NCBI GenBank assembly: GCA_964542475.1
Contig: CAZIUL010000028.1
Coordinates: 1-54,450, forward strand
DNA length: 54,450 nucleotides
Direction: 5' to 3'
Origin: CAZIUL01 sp964542475
GTDB taxonomy: Bacteria > Planctomycetota > B15-G4 > CAYZWU01
Shown here piece by piece: positions 8,263 through 17,021 of this stretch. A program made the position numbers and the translations under genes. Position 1 is the stretch's first letter; every line of letters starts with the position of its first letter. The notes beneath the pieces were generated by a model. That model did no database searches. It saw only the letters and a program-made list of their open reading frames with translations, and had not been told where the DNA came from.

Positions 8263-9513
8263 CTAGGCTTCGAGCAGAAGCAGGTTTGGGTCGGAAAGAT
8301 GTCGCACCAGTTCGGTCACAAAACGCGCCGCATCAGCTCCGTCCGCAATCCTGTGATCAAAAGCCAGAGTCAGAGGAAGTACCTTGCGTACAACGATCTG
8401 TCCGTCTCTCACCACCGGTTTCTCCTGAACCCGGCCCATACCCAGAATGGCCACCTCGGGATAGTTGATGGTGGGAATCAGGGCGGTCCCCCCCAGTGGC
8501 CCCACATTGGTGACGGTGAATGTGCCGCCCTGCATATCAGACAGATCAAGCTTGCCCTCCCGGGCACGGTTCGCCAGGTCCACAATGTCACCGGAGATCT
8601 GCATGATGCTCTTTCGATCCGTATCTTTGATCACAGGAACAACCAAGCCCCGGCCGGTGTCCACGGCTATGCCCAGGTTATAATATTTTTTGAAGATGAT
8701 CTCTTCTTTAAAAGGATCCAGGCTGGCGTTAAATGACGGAGCAGCCTTGAGCCCTGAGGTGATCGCTTTCACCACAAAACTCAAAAGTGTCAGGTGTCCG
8801 CCCCTCTTATCCTTGAGCCTCTCCTTCTCCTTAAGCCTGAACTCCTCCAAAAGAGTCACATCCGCTTCATCCATATGAGCCACATGGGGAACCAGAGTCA
8901 TGGAGGTGACCATCTTGTGGGCCACCTTTCTGCGAATGGAGCGCAGCTCCTTCTTTTCCACCGGACCCCATTGCTCAAAATCAGGAAGCGGTTCGATATC
9001 CAGGAAGGGAATGGATGTGGAAGCGTGGGCGGCGAACTCGGATTCCGGGGCGGGCTGCTCGATCTCTTCTTGGCCATGCTCCGAGAACTTGATCACATCC
9101 TCCGGGACCGCCCTGCCGCCGGGGCCGGAAGGAGTGACCAGGTTGATATCCACTCCCAACTCCCGTGCTAAACGCCTTGTGGCCGGGGCTGCGGGAACAG
9201 GGCCTGATGAGGGGGCAACCGCGGCTGGAGGTGACGCCTTCTCTTTATCCGGCTTTTTTTCCTCAACAGGAGTTGCTTCCCCTTCCCCTATCCTGGCGAT
9301 CACATTGCCAACCAGCAGGGTGTCTCCAGGCTCGCCCAGAAGTGCTGCTACTTTTCCGCCATAGGGCGAGGGGATGGTCACCGCCGCTTTATCGGTTTCC
9401 ACATCCGCCAGAGGAGCGTCTTCACTTATCATATCTCCGGGTTGGACATGCCATTTTAGAAGCTCGCCTTCGTGTATGCCTTCGCCCAAATCAGGCAGTT
9501 TAAACTCGTACAT
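8263..9513 (-). CDS. pdhC: 2-oxoacid dehydrogenase E2, dihydrolipoyl acyltransferase
   Basis: Core of the multienzyme complex; it transfers the acyl group from E1 to CoA. The 416 aa show one N-terminal lipoyl domain (residues 1-76, lipoylated K42 in ETDKAAV), a Pro/Ala-rich linker, a peripheral-subunit-binding domain (about 112-148, TRRLARELGVDI through GRAVPEDV), a second linker, and the catalytic domain ending with DHRIADG (the HxxxDG motif). AGGAGG lies 7 nt before the ATG. It follows the E1 beta gene after 11 nt. Pyruvate is the most likely substrate given the PdhA-type E1, but branched-chain 2-oxoacids or acetoin cannot be excluded. Confidence 0.92.
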   Translation of the reverse strand: MYEFKLPDLGEGIHEGELLKWHVQPGDMISEDAPLADVETDKAAVTIPSPYGGKVAALLGEPGDTLLVGNVIARIGEGEATPVEEKKPDKEKASPPAAVAPSSGPVPAAPATRRLARELGVDINLVTPSGPGGRAVPEDVIKFSEHGQEEIEQPAPESEFAAHASTSIPFLDIEPLPDFEQWGPVEKKELRSIRRKVAHKMVTSMTLVPHVAHMDEADVTLLEEFRLKEKERLKDKRGGHLTLLSFVVKAITSGLKAAPSFNASLDPFKEEIIFKKYYNLGIAVDTGRGLVVPVIKDTDRKSIMQISGDIVDLANRAREGKLDLSDMQGGTFTVTNVGPLGGTALIPTINYPEVAILGMGRVQEKPVVRDGQIVVRKVLPLTLAFDHRIADGADAARFVTELVRHLSDPNLLLLEA

Positions 9514-9524
9514 CCTCTTCCCTC

Positions 9525-10505
9525 CTAAAAATCAAGGGTATCGTTTATAGCAGCCACCACCTTTTCTTTGGAGGGCATATACATCATCTCCCTACCAAAG
9601 TAAGGAGTAACCACATCGTAGTTGGCCACCCTTTTTACAGGCGCTTCCAAATGGAGGAACGACCTTTCATTGATCACAGCCATGATCTCGGAAGCCATGC
9701 TCACGCTCCGCGGGGCTTCCTGAACGATCACACACCTGCCGCTCTTTGTTACAGAGGCTGCGATAGCGTCCCCATCCAGGGGAGACAGGGTCAACAGGTC
9801 AATGATCTCCACACTCACGTTGCGCTGCTTTTCCACCTCCTCTGCCGCCTGCAGGGCCACGCGCATCATGGCGCCCCAGGCCACCAGGGTTATATCCTTG
9901 CCCTGGCTCACGATCCGGGCCTTTCCGATTTCCATGACCTCTTCCTCTTCCGGAACCTCCTCTTTAAAGGCACGGTACGACCTCTTGGGTTCCATGAAAA
10001 CAACAGGATCAGGATCACGGATGGCAGCCACAAGCAGGGCCCTGGCGTTTCTTGGCGAGGAGGGGATCACCACCTTTACCCCGGGCGTATGGGCATAGTA
10101 CGCTTCCCGGCTTTCCGAATGGTGCTCCAGGGCCCGCACCCCGCCCCCATATGGCATCCTGATCACAAGGGGCACGGTCCACTGTCCCCGAGAGCGGGCT
10201 CTCAAGCGGGAGGCGTGCCCCTCCAGCTGGGGCATAATCAGGTAAGAAAACCCGGAAAACTGCATTTCCGCCACAGGCTTTAAACCAGCCAGGGCCATTC
10301 CAATGGCGCTCCCGCAAATACCGGACTCGGCAAGGGGCGTGTCCAAAACCCTCTCGCCTCCGTATTTCTCATACAATCCGTCTGTGGCGCGGAACACGCC
10401 CCCATCCTTTCCCACATCTTCTCCCATAACAATCACCCGGTTATCCCCGGCCATCTCCTGGTCAAGGGCAAGCTGTATGGCTTGAACCATGTTCATTTTA
10501 ACCAT
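9525..10505 (-). CDS. pdhB: 2-oxoacid (pyruvate) dehydrogenase E1 beta subunit
   Basis: Forms the alpha2beta2 thiamine-diphosphate decarboxylase with the adjacent alpha subunit. 326 aa, the normal length. Conserved features: VMGEDVGKDGGVFRATDGL near 26-44 (with the TPP-activating Glu), DTPLAESGI, and the C-terminal transketolase domain with LLTLSPLDGDAI and VQEAPRS. The start is ATG 10505, preceded by AAGGAGG at 6 nt; it overlaps the pdhA stop by 8 nt, so translation is coupled. A longer frame reaching 10589 lies inside pdhA and is rejected. Confidence 0.93.
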   Translation of the reverse strand: MVKMNMVQAIQLALDQEMAGDNRVIVMGEDVGKDGGVFRATDGLYEKYGGERVLDTPLAESGICGSAIGMALAGLKPVAEMQFSGFSYLIMPQLEGHASRLRARSRGQWTVPLVIRMPYGGGVRALEHHSESREAYYAHTPGVKVVIPSSPRNARALLVAAIRDPDPVVFMEPKRSYRAFKEEVPEEEEVMEIGKARIVSQGKDITLVAWGAMMRVALQAAEEVEKQRNVSVEIIDLLTLSPLDGDAIAASVTKSGRCVIVQEAPRSVSMASEIMAVINERSFLHLEAPVKRVANYDVVTPYFGREMMYMPSKEKVVAAINDTLDF

Positions 10506-11589
10506 GGTTGGCCTCCTTTCCCAAATCCGTGAGAAACTCGGCCCGCTGTTTTTCAAGCTCAAACCCGGGTTCCGCATACACGAAATCAAACGAAGAATCA
10601 GGCTTGAACTCAGTGATGGCTTCGAACTCTTTTACCGAGCGATCCACCTCCTCGGTGATCTCGGCCCTGAGCTTCTTATCATTGCCTTCATCCCAGAGAC
10701 CTTTTTTCTCCATATAAGACCTGAAACGAATCAGGGGGTCCTTGTCACGCCAGCTCTCCACCTCTTCATCCTTGCGGTACTTGGTTGGATCATCCGCCGT
10801 GGTGTGCATCATCATTCTGTAGGTCACCGCTTCAATAAAGGTGGGGCCTTCACCATTGTACGCCCTTTGAAGGGCTTCCCTTGTGGCCTTATACATGGCC
10901 AGGGCGTCGTTGCCATCCACCTGCAGCCCGGGGATGCCGTAAGCGATGGCCTTTTGAGCCAAGGTCTCGGAACCGGTCTGCCTTGCCCTCGGAACGGAGA
11001 TGGCCCAATGGTTGTTCTGGCAGATAAAAACCACGGGAGCCTTCCAGACAGATGCAAAATTCATGGCTTCATGAACATCCCCCTGGGATGTGGCGCCATC
11101 CCCGAACACAGTCACCACCCCGGCGTTCTTTTCACCCAAATATTTCATGGCGTAGGCGAGCCCGGCGGCGTGCAGTGTCTGGGCACCCACAATAACGGAA
11201 AACGGGAGAAGACGGGTCTTCTTGGAAAGAACAGCGCCTTCCTCGTAGCCGTTATGATAAAGAAAGTAATTACTCAGCTTGTCCCCCAGCATCAACCTGG
11301 CGCCCAGCTCGCGGAAGGCGCCGGCAAACCAGTCCTTTTCGGTCATGGCCATGGCCGGGCCGCACACAGCAGCCTCCTGGCCCGTGCAGGGTCCAAAGGT
11401 CCCGACTCTGCCCTGTCGCTGCATCTTGAGCATGCGCTGATCCGCCTCCCTGGCCAGCGACATTGCACGGTATAGCTGTTCAATCTCTTCATTATTTAGA
11501 TCAGGCTCTAGAGATGGGTCCACATTCCCGTTTTTGTCCAGCACCTGAAGATATGAAACTGAGAAATTTCCTATCTCATTCAAAGCCAT
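10498..11589 (-). CDS. pdhA: 2-oxoacid (pyruvate) dehydrogenase E1 alpha subunit
   Basis: Catalytic alpha subunit binding thiamine diphosphate. 363 aa with the TPP motif starting GDGATSQGD (163-171) and ending QNN (191-193), the substrate-side segment RQGRVGTFGPCTGQEA (58-72), which resembles Gram-positive-type PdhA, and a C-terminal YRKDEEVESWRDKDP phosphorylation-loop-like segment. ATG 11589 is chosen for its AAGGA upstream. It is the first gene of pdhA-pdhB-pdhC-(repeat)-lpdA-lplA. Many sulfate reducers use pyruvate:ferredoxin oxidoreductase, so an NAD-linked complex here suggests an additional route. Branched-chain or acetoin specificity remains possible. Confidence 0.92.
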   Translation of the reverse strand: MALNEIGNFSVSYLQVLDKNGNVDPSLEPDLNNEEIEQLYRAMSLAREADQRMLKMQRQGRVGTFGPCTGQEAAVCGPAMAMTEKDWFAGAFRELGARLMLGDKLSNYFLYHNGYEEGAVLSKKTRLLPFSVIVGAQTLHAAGLAYAMKYLGEKNAGVVTVFGDGATSQGDVHEAMNFASVWKAPVVFICQNNHWAISVPRARQTGSETLAQKAIAYGIPGLQVDGNDALAMYKATREALQRAYNGEGPTFIEAVTYRMMMHTTADDPTKYRKDEEVESWRDKDPLIRFRSYMEKKGLWDEGNDKKLRAEITEEVDRSVKEFEAITEFKPDSSFDFVYAEPGFELEKQRAEFLTDLGKEANHG

Positions 11590-11661
11590 GCACTGTTTCC
11601 TTTCATTGATTCTGCTCAATGGAACGAGAGTACTCTGTATGATTATTAGAGTAAACTATGT

Positions 11662-13686
11662 CTAGAGTTCAATCTTTAAAAGCTCTTCAGGCTCCATAAC
11701 AGGCGGCAGACAGGTGAATCCCGTACAGATTTGAACAGAAGCCTTTTCCTGTTTATCCTGGAAAAGGATCACGGAGTTTGGAATAAAAAGATCCGCCAGT
11801 GCTTTTTTAAAAGCCATCACATCAGAGCTGTTCTTCTTTCCAATAATCACAATTTTGTGGAAGTCCCCTGATCCGTTGGATAAGAGATGGGTATAAGCTG
11901 AAGGATATCTTGCGATCCTGCTTGAAAAAACCGCGCCTATTCTTTTTGCTTTTTCTAACAATTCAGGATCCTCTTTGATTGTGCCCAGGCGCAACAGGTT
12001 CAGCATGGCCACGGAGTTGCTAGATGGATAGGGCCCTTCATCTCCGTCTTTGACCCGAACCAGCAGCTCTTCGGAATCAGCAGCGGTGAAAAAACAACCG
12101 CCCCCTTCATCATCCCAGAAGAACGCCTCATATTCCTGATGAAGTCTTTGAGCCTCCTTCAAATACCTCTGATCAAACCCGGCTTCATAGAGGTTTAACA
12201 GACCAAAGATCAGAAAGGCGTAATCATCTCCCAGGGCCCTGATGGAGGCGGAACCGTTCCGATAGACGTGGAGCAGACGCCCCTTTTCATCCTTCAAGTT
12301 TTTCAGGATAAAATCCGCGGCGTCTTTGGCGAGGTTGAGAAGGCCGGTATCCTGGAACACAAACGACCCTTTTGCCAGAGCCGCTATCATCAGGCCATTC
12401 CAGTCGGTGAGGATCTTATCATCCAGAAAAGGGCGTTCCCGTTTCGACCTGGACACGAACAGTTTCTTTTTCGCTATATCAAGCAGGGTTGAATCCGGAG
12501 AAGAGCCGTCAAGATGGGGAATCTTGCCTCCCTCCCCGCTCTCTTCGCCGATATGATAGGTTTTGATGAAGATCCGAGCTTCCTCGGGTGTCAGGACGGA
12601 GTCGATCTGAGCTTTGGTCCAGAAATAGAAAAGCCCCTCCTCACCCTCGCTGTCCGCATCCTCGGCAGAATAAAACGCCCCTTTATCCGAAAGAAGATCC
12701 CTTTTGACATAAGTGAAAATCTCCTGCGCTTTATCCCTATATTCGGTTTTATGGGTCACCTGATAGGTTTCTATATAAGCCAAAGAGATCATGGCCTGGT
12801 CATAAAGCATCTTTTCAAAATGGGGAACAAGCCATCTGTGATCCGTGGAATATCTGTGGAACCCATACCCCAGATGATCGTAAACGCCGCCGTTGCCCAT
12901 GGCTTTCAGGCTCTTCTCCACCATGTCCAAGGAGTGCTGATCCTTGGTTCTTTTCCAGTGTCTGAGCAAAAACAACAGGTTTTGAGGAGTAGGAAATTTC
13001 GGGGCGGATCCGAAACCGCCGAATCTGGAATCAAAGGACCGGGCCAACTGGTCATAAGCCTCATCCGCAAGGTCCGGGCTCAGCTCTGAATCGTATTCCA
13101 CCTTCACCACGTCCGCAAGCATACCTGTGATCTTATCGCTGGACCTGGTTACCTCATCGTGATTTTTCTCCCAAGCCTCTTTGATCTTTGGAACAAGCTC
13201 CAGCATGCCTATCCTTCCGTACATGCTTCTCCTTGGAAAATAGGTTCCCGCAAAAAAGGGCTTTTTGTCCGGAGTCATCATGATGGTCAACGGCCAGCCG
13301 CCGCCTCCTGTCATCATCCGGCATACGGTCATGAAGATACTGTCAATATCCGGCCTTTCCTCCCGATCCACCTTGACGCACACAAAGGTTTCGTTCAACA
13401 GGCGCGCCACGGTTTCATCTTCAAAAGATTCATGGGCCATAACGTGGCACCAGTGACAGGTTGAATAACCGATGGACAAGAATATCGGTTTGTTCTCCTC
13501 TTTGGCCTTTAAAAAGGCCTCTTCGCCCCAGGGGTACCAGTTCACAGGATTGTCCTGGTGCTGAAGCAGATAAGGGCTTTTCTCTTTGGCCAGCCTGTTC
13601 ATATCTTTTGTTGCATTATGTTGAGCCATGATGACACCATTTATTAAAAAGAGAGAGAGAAGGAGTGAGGGCTTCAGGGCTTTCAT
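11662..13686 (-). CDS. YyaL/DUF255 thioredoxin-domain protein
   Basis: 674 aa of the YyaL/SSP411 family: an N-terminal thioredoxin-like domain (about 30-190) with the family signature KSPYLLQHQDNPVNWYPW and a CHWC motif (C77, C80), followed by an (alpha/alpha)6-barrel resembling N-acylglucosamine 2-epimerase/cellobiose-epimerase folds (about 220-640, with HDKILTDWN-like DDKILTDWNGLM). The biochemical role is not settled. Unusually, residues 1-20 look like a signal peptide (Lys, then a hydrophobic run ending VIMA), so this copy may be exported; an internal ATG at 13629 would remove it. No clear Shine-Dalgarno is seen, but the start lies 5 nt after the cysK stop, suggesting coupling. Confidence 0.88.
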   Translation of the reverse strand: MKALKPSLLLSLFLINGVIMAQHNATKDMNRLAKEKSPYLLQHQDNPVNWYPWGEEAFLKAKEENKPIFLSIGYSTCHWCHVMAHESFEDETVARLLNETFVCVKVDREERPDIDSIFMTVCRMMTGGGGWPLTIMMTPDKKPFFAGTYFPRRSMYGRIGMLELVPKIKEAWEKNHDEVTRSSDKITGMLADVVKVEYDSELSPDLADEAYDQLARSFDSRFGGFGSAPKFPTPQNLLFLLRHWKRTKDQHSLDMVEKSLKAMGNGGVYDHLGYGFHRYSTDHRWLVPHFEKMLYDQAMISLAYIETYQVTHKTEYRDKAQEIFTYVKRDLLSDKGAFYSAEDADSEGEEGLFYFWTKAQIDSVLTPEEARIFIKTYHIGEESGEGGKIPHLDGSSPDSTLLDIAKKKLFVSRSKRERPFLDDKILTDWNGLMIAALAKGSFVFQDTGLLNLAKDAADFILKNLKDEKGRLLHVYRNGSASIRALGDDYAFLIFGLLNLYEAGFDQRYLKEAQRLHQEYEAFFWDDEGGGCFFTAADSEELLVRVKDGDEGPYPSSNSVAMLNLLRLGTIKEDPELLEKAKRIGAVFSSRIARYPSAYTHLLSNGSGDFHKIVIIGKKNSSDVMAFKKALADLFIPNSVILFQDKQEKASVQICTGFTCLPPVMEPEELLKIEL

Positions 13687-13691
13687 TTCTA

Positions 13692-14621
13692 TTACGCGCC
13701 CGGTTCCGGAAAGAGGCCGGTGGAAAGGTACCTTTCTCCGGTATCCGGCAGCAGGACAAGAACCTTTTTATCGGGGGTAAGGCCCTTTGCTTTTTCAATG
13801 GCTGCAAAGGCTGCCGCGCCCGATGATACGCCTGCCAGAATCCCATCCCGGGCTGCCAGCCCCCTCGCAGCTTGCACAGCATCCTCATGGGTCACCCGGA
13901 TCACACTGTCCACAAGATCCATATCCAGCACATCCGGCACAAAGCCGGCCCCGATCCCCTGTATCTTGTGGGGGCCCGGGCTTCCTCCGGACAGGACCGG
14001 GCTCTCCGCAGGCTCCACAGCGATGATCTCTATATGCGGGATTTTTTCTTTCAGTACGGAACCCACCCCGGTGATCGATCCCCCTGTGCCCACTCCGGAA
14101 ACAAAACAGTGCAGATCCCGGCCAAAGGTCTCAACGATCTCCTGGGACGTGGTATCCCTGTGGATCTGAGGGTTGGCAGGATTCTTGAACTGCTGCGGCA
14201 TAAAGCCGCATGGAGCGTCTTTCAAGATTTTTTCCGCCTCTTCAATGGCTCCTCGCATGCCCTTGGCCGCTGGAGTCAACACGACCTTGGCTCCGTATGC
14301 CGCCAGGAGCATTCTTCTTTCCATGCTCATGCTTTCCGGCATGGTGAGCACCAGCTTGTAGCCCTTTGCAGCCGCGACCACGGCCAGGCCCACTCCCGTG
14401 TTTCCGCTTGTGGGTTCCACAATCAGGGAATCGGGTTTCAATGTTCCGTCTTTTTCCGCAGCATCGATCATGGCCAGGGCTATCCTGTCCTTCACGCTGC
14501 CCCCGGGATTGAAACCTTCCAATTTTGCAAAAAGAGCAGCCCCTTCCTCAGGGGCTGTTTTGTTGATCTTGACTATGGGCGTGGAGCCTATCAGTTCCAA
14601 TATTGATTTATGGGCTTTCAA
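13692..14621 (-). CDS. cysK: Cysteine synthase A (O-acetylserine sulfhydrylase)
   Basis: PLP enzyme converting O-acetylserine and sulfide to cysteine. 309 aa with the PLP lysine in NPGGSVKDR (K44), the substrate loop PTSGNTG, the PLP phosphate loop GVGTGGSITG and the C-terminal LPDTGERYLST. The start codon is TTG (14621), with AAGAGG 9 nt upstream and no in-frame ATG or GTG nearby; the frame overlaps the 3' end of cysE by 14 nt. Cysteine synthase and serine acetyltransferase form a physical complex in many bacteria, and the overlap would couple their synthesis. Confidence 0.94.
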   Translation of the reverse strand: MKAHKSILELIGSTPIVKINKTAPEEGAALFAKLEGFNPGGSVKDRIALAMIDAAEKDGTLKPDSLIVEPTSGNTGVGLAVVAAAKGYKLVLTMPESMSMERRMLLAAYGAKVVLTPAAKGMRGAIEEAEKILKDAPCGFMPQQFKNPANPQIHRDTTSQEIVETFGRDLHCFVSGVGTGGSITGVGSVLKEKIPHIEIIAVEPAESPVLSGGSPGPHKIQGIGAGFVPDVLDMDLVDSVIRVTHEDAVQAARGLAARDGILAGVSSGAAAFAAIEKAKGLTPDKKVLVLLPDTGERYLSTGLFPEPGA

Positions 14622-15609
14622 TTTTATGCACCTCTTCCTGTAAGGGTACGATTCTTTTTTCCCGCGAACTTAATGTAACCTGTGTATAGGGGGGAACAGA
14701 GTGGGTGAGCCACACGCTTCCCCCGATAACGGACCCCCGCCCCACAACCGTATCCCCTCCAAGGATCACCGCTCCCGCATAGATCACGCAGTCATCCTCA
14801 ACCGTGGGGTGCCTTTTTAGATCCCTGATCAGGATTCCGTTCTCATCCTTCTGAAAATCGGCACCTCCCAGAGTGACGCCCTGGTAGATGCGAACCCGGT
14901 CTCCTATCATAGAAGTTTCTCCGATAACCACGCCGGTGGCGTGATCAATAAAAAACCTCTTTCCGATCTTAGCCCCTGGATGAATATCACACCCGGTCCG
15001 GGAATGGGCGTTCTCGGTGAGCATCCTGGGCAGGATTGGAATCCCGAAGTTCAACAGCTCATGGGCGAATCTGTAGATGGTGATTGCGTACAGGCCCGGA
15101 TAGCAGAAGACAATCTCTTCCAGGCTTTTCGCCGAAGGATCGCCTTCATAAGCGCTCTGGATATCCCCAGCCAGAGTTTTTCTTAATTCAGGGATTTTCT
15201 CGAGCATTCCGATGGCCGCGTCAGCTCCCGATCTTTTACAATCTTCGCAAAGCGGTTTGGGGCCGTCGCACTCGTGTATCAGGCACTTTACAACCTGTTC
15301 CTGGAGGATGCGATAGAAGCGGTCCGCCTTGTTTCCAAGGTAAAACTCAACACTGGATCTGTCCACGGATTGGTCTCCGAAATAACCGGGCATCAGCAGT
15401 GTGAGGTAAAGATCAATGATCTCCAAAACCGATTCCCTGCTGGGGATCATGGGGAAACCCACATGGTCGGGAGAGTTTTTTTCGTCCAGACTTTTGACGA
15501 TATTGGAGACGATCTTCGGCAGTTTATCCCTGTTGAGGTCTCTTTGAATGTTGTGATGCCCCCCCGCACAGATGGAAGGAAGGGCCGGCCTTTTTTGTCT
15601 GACACCCAT
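14608..15609 (-). CDS. cysE: Serine O-acetyltransferase
   Basis: Makes O-acetylserine from serine and acetyl-CoA, the first step of cysteine synthesis. Left-handed beta-helix hexapeptide repeats follow an alpha-helical N-terminus; the catalytic region includes HSRTGCDIHPGAKIG and FIDHATGVVIGE, and the C-terminal part has the HPTVEDD segment. The N-terminal extension (about 333 aa in total, versus about 270 for E. coli CysE) is typical of the EpsC-like group found in anaerobes and plants, and contains a small Cys cluster (CDGPKPLCEDCKR). ATG 15609 is preferred over TTG 15618 because GGGAG is better spaced. It begins 27 bp after the sigma factor stop. Confidence 0.92.
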   Translation of the reverse strand: MGVRQKRPALPSICAGGHHNIQRDLNRDKLPKIVSNIVKSLDEKNSPDHVGFPMIPSRESVLEIIDLYLTLLMPGYFGDQSVDRSSVEFYLGNKADRFYRILQEQVVKCLIHECDGPKPLCEDCKRSGADAAIGMLEKIPELRKTLAGDIQSAYEGDPSAKSLEEIVFCYPGLYAITIYRFAHELLNFGIPILPRMLTENAHSRTGCDIHPGAKIGKRFFIDHATGVVIGETSMIGDRVRIYQGVTLGGADFQKDENGILIRDLKRHPTVEDDCVIYAGAVILGGDTVVGRGSVIGGSVWLTHSVPPYTQVTLSSREKRIVPLQEEVHKIESP

Positions 15610-15636
15610 TGAAGTCAAGCTCCCAAACCAGAAAAC

Positions 15637-16830
15637 CTATGAAAGAAACGGCGCCAGCTGCTGTGAAAATGACGGCTTCTTGAGTTTTTCGATGGCCCTG
15701 ATCTGCAGCTGACGAATCCTTTCCCTGGATACATTCATAAACTTTCCCAGCTCCTCCAGGGTTTTCACTTTCTTGCCCTCCAAGCCGAACCGATGATCAA
15801 GGATAAATTTTTCTTGACGGGTCAAGCTGGTCATTGCTTTGCCCAAACGCTGTTTGAGTTTTTCACGCTCCCATTCAGGGATGAACTCATCCTCTTCTAC
15901 GGCAAGGCTTTCAGCCAGACACGCGCCCGCATTGTTGGATGAAGGCGCGTCCAGGGACACATGGCCCCTGTCGGTTTCCAATAAACGACCGGCTACCTTA
16001 TGGGACAGGGAAAAGGCTTCTGAAATATCTCCCGCTGTGAGATCGGATTTCTCTGAAGAGATCCTACCCTCCCGTTTAAACCGTCTCATCTTCTGCTGCA
16101 GATAGTTGGGCAGACGGACAATGCACCTGTTGGCTGTGATAAACCTTTCAATGGCCTGCCTGAGCCAGAATGAGGCGTAGGTTTGAAACCTCACATCCTT
16201 TCTCCAGTCATATTTTTCCACGGCGCGGATCAGGGCCGTGTTCCCTTCCTGCACGAGATCCATCATCGGGATCCCATAGGTTCTGTACTGCTGGGCCAAT
16301 TTCACCACCAGGTGGATGTTGCGTTCAATGAAATCGCTGCGCACTGTATTATAGGAGCTGCAGCTCTCCTTGATCACGCCTTCCTTGCCGGAAGGACAGT
16401 AGTCAAGATCTTTGCAGAAGGGCTTTGCATCGGCTTGGAAAAGCTGGCTGGTACATCCGGTATCCCTGAGCAGGACCTCCTTCTCCTCATCGGTGAGATC
16501 CGATTCTTTCACCGCATTGAAAAGACGTGCCTTGAAAAACTCCATGCGCTTGGAAAAGCGCCTCTCCTCTTCCCGGGTCATCCTCGTGTGTTCGGACATC
16601 TCCTGATGATATCCGTAAAGGGAATTATTCCCACTCTTTTTAGCAGGGGCCTTTTTGTCCTCTTCCTTGTTATCATTTCTGATTTGAAGGTCGCCCAAGG
16701 AACGGAGAAGATGGCTGACGTTTTTATCGAAAACGCTGTTTTCCTCCAGGGATTTATCCAACCAGCTTATCTGAAAGAAGCCCTGTTCTTTGGCGTTCTC
16801 GATCAGTTTGTTGATCTCTCTGATTTTCAT
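15637..16830 (-). CDS. RNA polymerase sigma-70 family factor (RpoD/RpoS-related)
   Basis: 397-aa sigma factor. Region 2 spans about 165-235 (IERNIHLVVKLAQQY, then DLVQEGNTALIRAVEKYDWRK, with the -10 recognition helix RFQTYASFWLRQAI), region 3 about 240-300, and region 4 about 335-388 with the HTH TLEELGKFMNVSRERIRQL. It is too short for the housekeeping RpoD of this group and is probably an alternative group 2/RpoS-like factor. Between regions 1.2 and 2.1 an insert carries four cysteines (C126, C139, C145, C157), which could bind metal or respond to redox. It leads a tight operon with cysE, cysK and the YyaL gene, and is divergent from the sigma-54 activator. Confidence 0.88.
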   Translation of the reverse strand: MKIREINKLIENAKEQGFFQISWLDKSLEENSVFDKNVSHLLRSLGDLQIRNDNKEEDKKAPAKKSGNNSLYGYHQEMSEHTRMTREEERRFSKRMEFFKARLFNAVKESDLTDEEKEVLLRDTGCTSQLFQADAKPFCKDLDYCPSGKEGVIKESCSSYNTVRSDFIERNIHLVVKLAQQYRTYGIPMMDLVQEGNTALIRAVEKYDWRKDVRFQTYASFWLRQAIERFITANRCIVRLPNYLQQKMRRFKREGRISSEKSDLTAGDISEAFSLSHKVAGRLLETDRGHVSLDAPSSNNAGACLAESLAVEEDEFIPEWEREKLKQRLGKAMTSLTRQEKFILDHRFGLEGKKVKTLEELGKFMNVSRERIRQLQIRAIEKLKKPSFSQQLAPFLS

Positions 16831-17021
16831 TTCAACATCCCTCTTTATCTATTTGCATTTGTCTTTTCTGCCTTTTGCTGCCACATTTACTCGGATTGAG
16901 GCAATTCATGTGCCAAGAGAAAAAGTTATGATATCGGGCTCTTGAATTTCTTCATAACTCTTGTAATTATAGGGATATGAATTAACCCGGCGTATGCGAC
17001 TCTCTAGTATGGGCGGATAGG

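Noticed and set aside
15610..17021. Riboswitch or leader RNA before the sigma/cys operon
   Set aside because: No conserved aptamer core (SAM, T-box or other) could be recognised in the 190-bp upstream gap.
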